From NCBI GenBank assembly GCA_006384855.1, contig VCJN01001914.1:32460-96459 (forward strand): a stretch of DNA of 64,000 bases, given 5' to 3'. The notes below the pieces were generated by a model that worked only from the letters and a program-made list of their open reading frames with translations, was not told where the DNA came from and searched no databases. The position numbers were made by a program, and so were the translations under genes. Origin of the DNA: Tetraselmis striata (Eukaryota; Chlorophyta; Chlorodendrophyceae; Chlorodendrales; Chlorodendraceae). Shown here piece after piece: positions 63,328 through 64,000 of the stretch. The stretch's first letter is position 1. Every line of letters begins with the position of its first letter.

Positions 63328-63850
63328 AAAGAAAACTGTTTGTGTGTGCTGATATGTAGCCATATATATAGTGTAGCGATCCCCAGCGCGAGAACATATT
63401 ATGCGCACCCTAGGGTTGGTTGTATAGTTGTATACATGCACTGCCATGCATATTGTGCGGTAAACACTGCGATGTACGCTGTGGATGGAGCGGCAGCAAA
63501 TATATACTCGCATAGCAGTCGCCGCGTCTCGGTCTGCAAATCATGCCATGTGCTTGCTATGCATAGTCGACTATGCCATCATGATTTGAGCTTGAATAGC
63601 AGCCACCATATTGGGTAGCGTCCTGGCGTTGCGGCAACGGTTTCAGCACTGGTGTCGGAGCATTATTTGGAGCTGCGTTGTTCCCGGCGAGCATTCCGTT
63701 TGTGGGGTCCTTGGCTCCCCCCTCCCCCAAACGGTTTGTATGTGCTGATATGTAGTCATATATATAGTGTAGCGATCCCCAGCGCGAGAACATATTTTGC
63801 GCACTACGTTAGGGCTGGTGGTATACATGCACTGCCATATTGTGCGGTAC
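62980..63850. repeat. Tandem or dispersed direct repeats, about 400-bp unit
   Basis: The word TTTCGGAGCATTATTTGGAGC, with one base varied in the last copy, occurs at about 63082, 63235 and 63654. The last two lie in blocks of about 280 bp (about 63150-63440 and 63563-63845) that also share CACCATATTGGGTAGCGTCC, CATATATATAGTGTAGCGAT and ATACATGCACTGCCAT. The first copy is partial. The middle copy carries a C20-A13 homopolymer run at 63298-63330. Confidence 0.75.
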
Positions 63851-64000
63851 GCCACCATCGTAGAGTCGCTGGCGGTGCAATAGCTGGTCATGTGTTTCTC
63901 GCCGCACGCGGCGCACTTGCCAAAGAACGGGGACTTGCCGAACTTGCCACGAGACTTCTCCCTGCCGCCGGTGGGACCCGTGAAGAATGCCGAAGCGCCG
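63843..64000 (-). CDS. Retrotransposon gag zinc-knuckle region, runs off the window
   Basis: The minus strand is open from the window edge and reads GASAFFTGPTGG, REKSRGKFGKSPFFGKC and CAACGEKHMTSYC, a C-x2-C-x3-H-x4-C knuckle of the kind found in retrotransposon gag (Ty1/copia-like spacing and context). It becomes ordinary-looking only until about 63860 and then enters the direct-repeat block, where the frame stays open by chance. The bulk of the gene lies beyond the right edge. Confidence 0.55.

Overview
This window reads as nuclear DNA of a green-lineage (Viridiplantae) alga. Genes are split by spliceosomal GT-AG introns, exons are GC-rich, introns carry long C-homopolymers and microsatellites, and degenerate CCCTAAA/TTTAGGG-type (plant telomere-like) words are scattered in introns. 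The strongest lineage marker is a five-exon gene at 57183-60299 for an SFR2-type GH1 galactolipid galactosyltransferase, a family of plants and green algae. I cannot name the species. There is no rRNA, intact tRNA, CRISPR array or bacterial operon.

Host genes, left to right: a nine-exon PPP-family Ser/Thr phosphatase with an N-myristoylation/palmitoylation-type N-terminus (2649-7447, +); an unrecognised 215-aa Ser/Ala-rich protein behind a TATA box (10689-11336, +); a four-exon AAAP/AVT1-like vacuolar amino-acid transporter with an apparent one-base frameshift (12767-16338, -); a two-EF-hand Ca2+-binding protein ending in a CaaX prenylation box (36175-36704, +); an unrecognised eight-exon gene (37622-41468, -); and SFR2 (57183-60299, +). 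An unrecognised coiled-coil gene or pseudogene lies near 20.8-22.1 kb.

Between these genes the window is dominated by transposable elements. A LINE family (APE endonuclease, RT, zinc knuckle) has a near-complete copy at 48.1-52.4 kb, a 5'-truncated inverted copy at 27.45-30.9 kb and several fragments. A DIRS-order tyrosine-recombinase family with split direct repeats encodes only gag and recombinase (copies at 53.0-56.2, 41.6-44.2 and 31.55-35.62 kb). A separate RT relic at 46-47.2 kb could represent the missing enzyme. Two diverged copies of an element encode a Cys/His zinc finger, a proline-rich linker, an RNase H domain and a zinc knuckle, with no RT seen (23.6-27.3 and 32.3-35.05 kb). There are also tRNA-headed SINE-like sequences, a foldback/TIR repeat family, Ty1/copia relics and a roughly 250-bp satellite array rich in (GT)n and (CT)n at 8.4-10.56 kb.

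The clearest history is a three-level nest at 31.4-35.96 kb: a LINE fragment interrupted by a DIRS element, itself interrupted by the RNase H element. The most biologically suggestive observations are the gag and recombinase ORFs joined in one frame by a single UGA conserved between copies, the RT-less zinc-finger/RNase H element, and a SINE whose 3' end resembles the local LINE tail. Exon coordinates are hand-derived from splice motifs, reading phase and family alignment; no RNA evidence was available.
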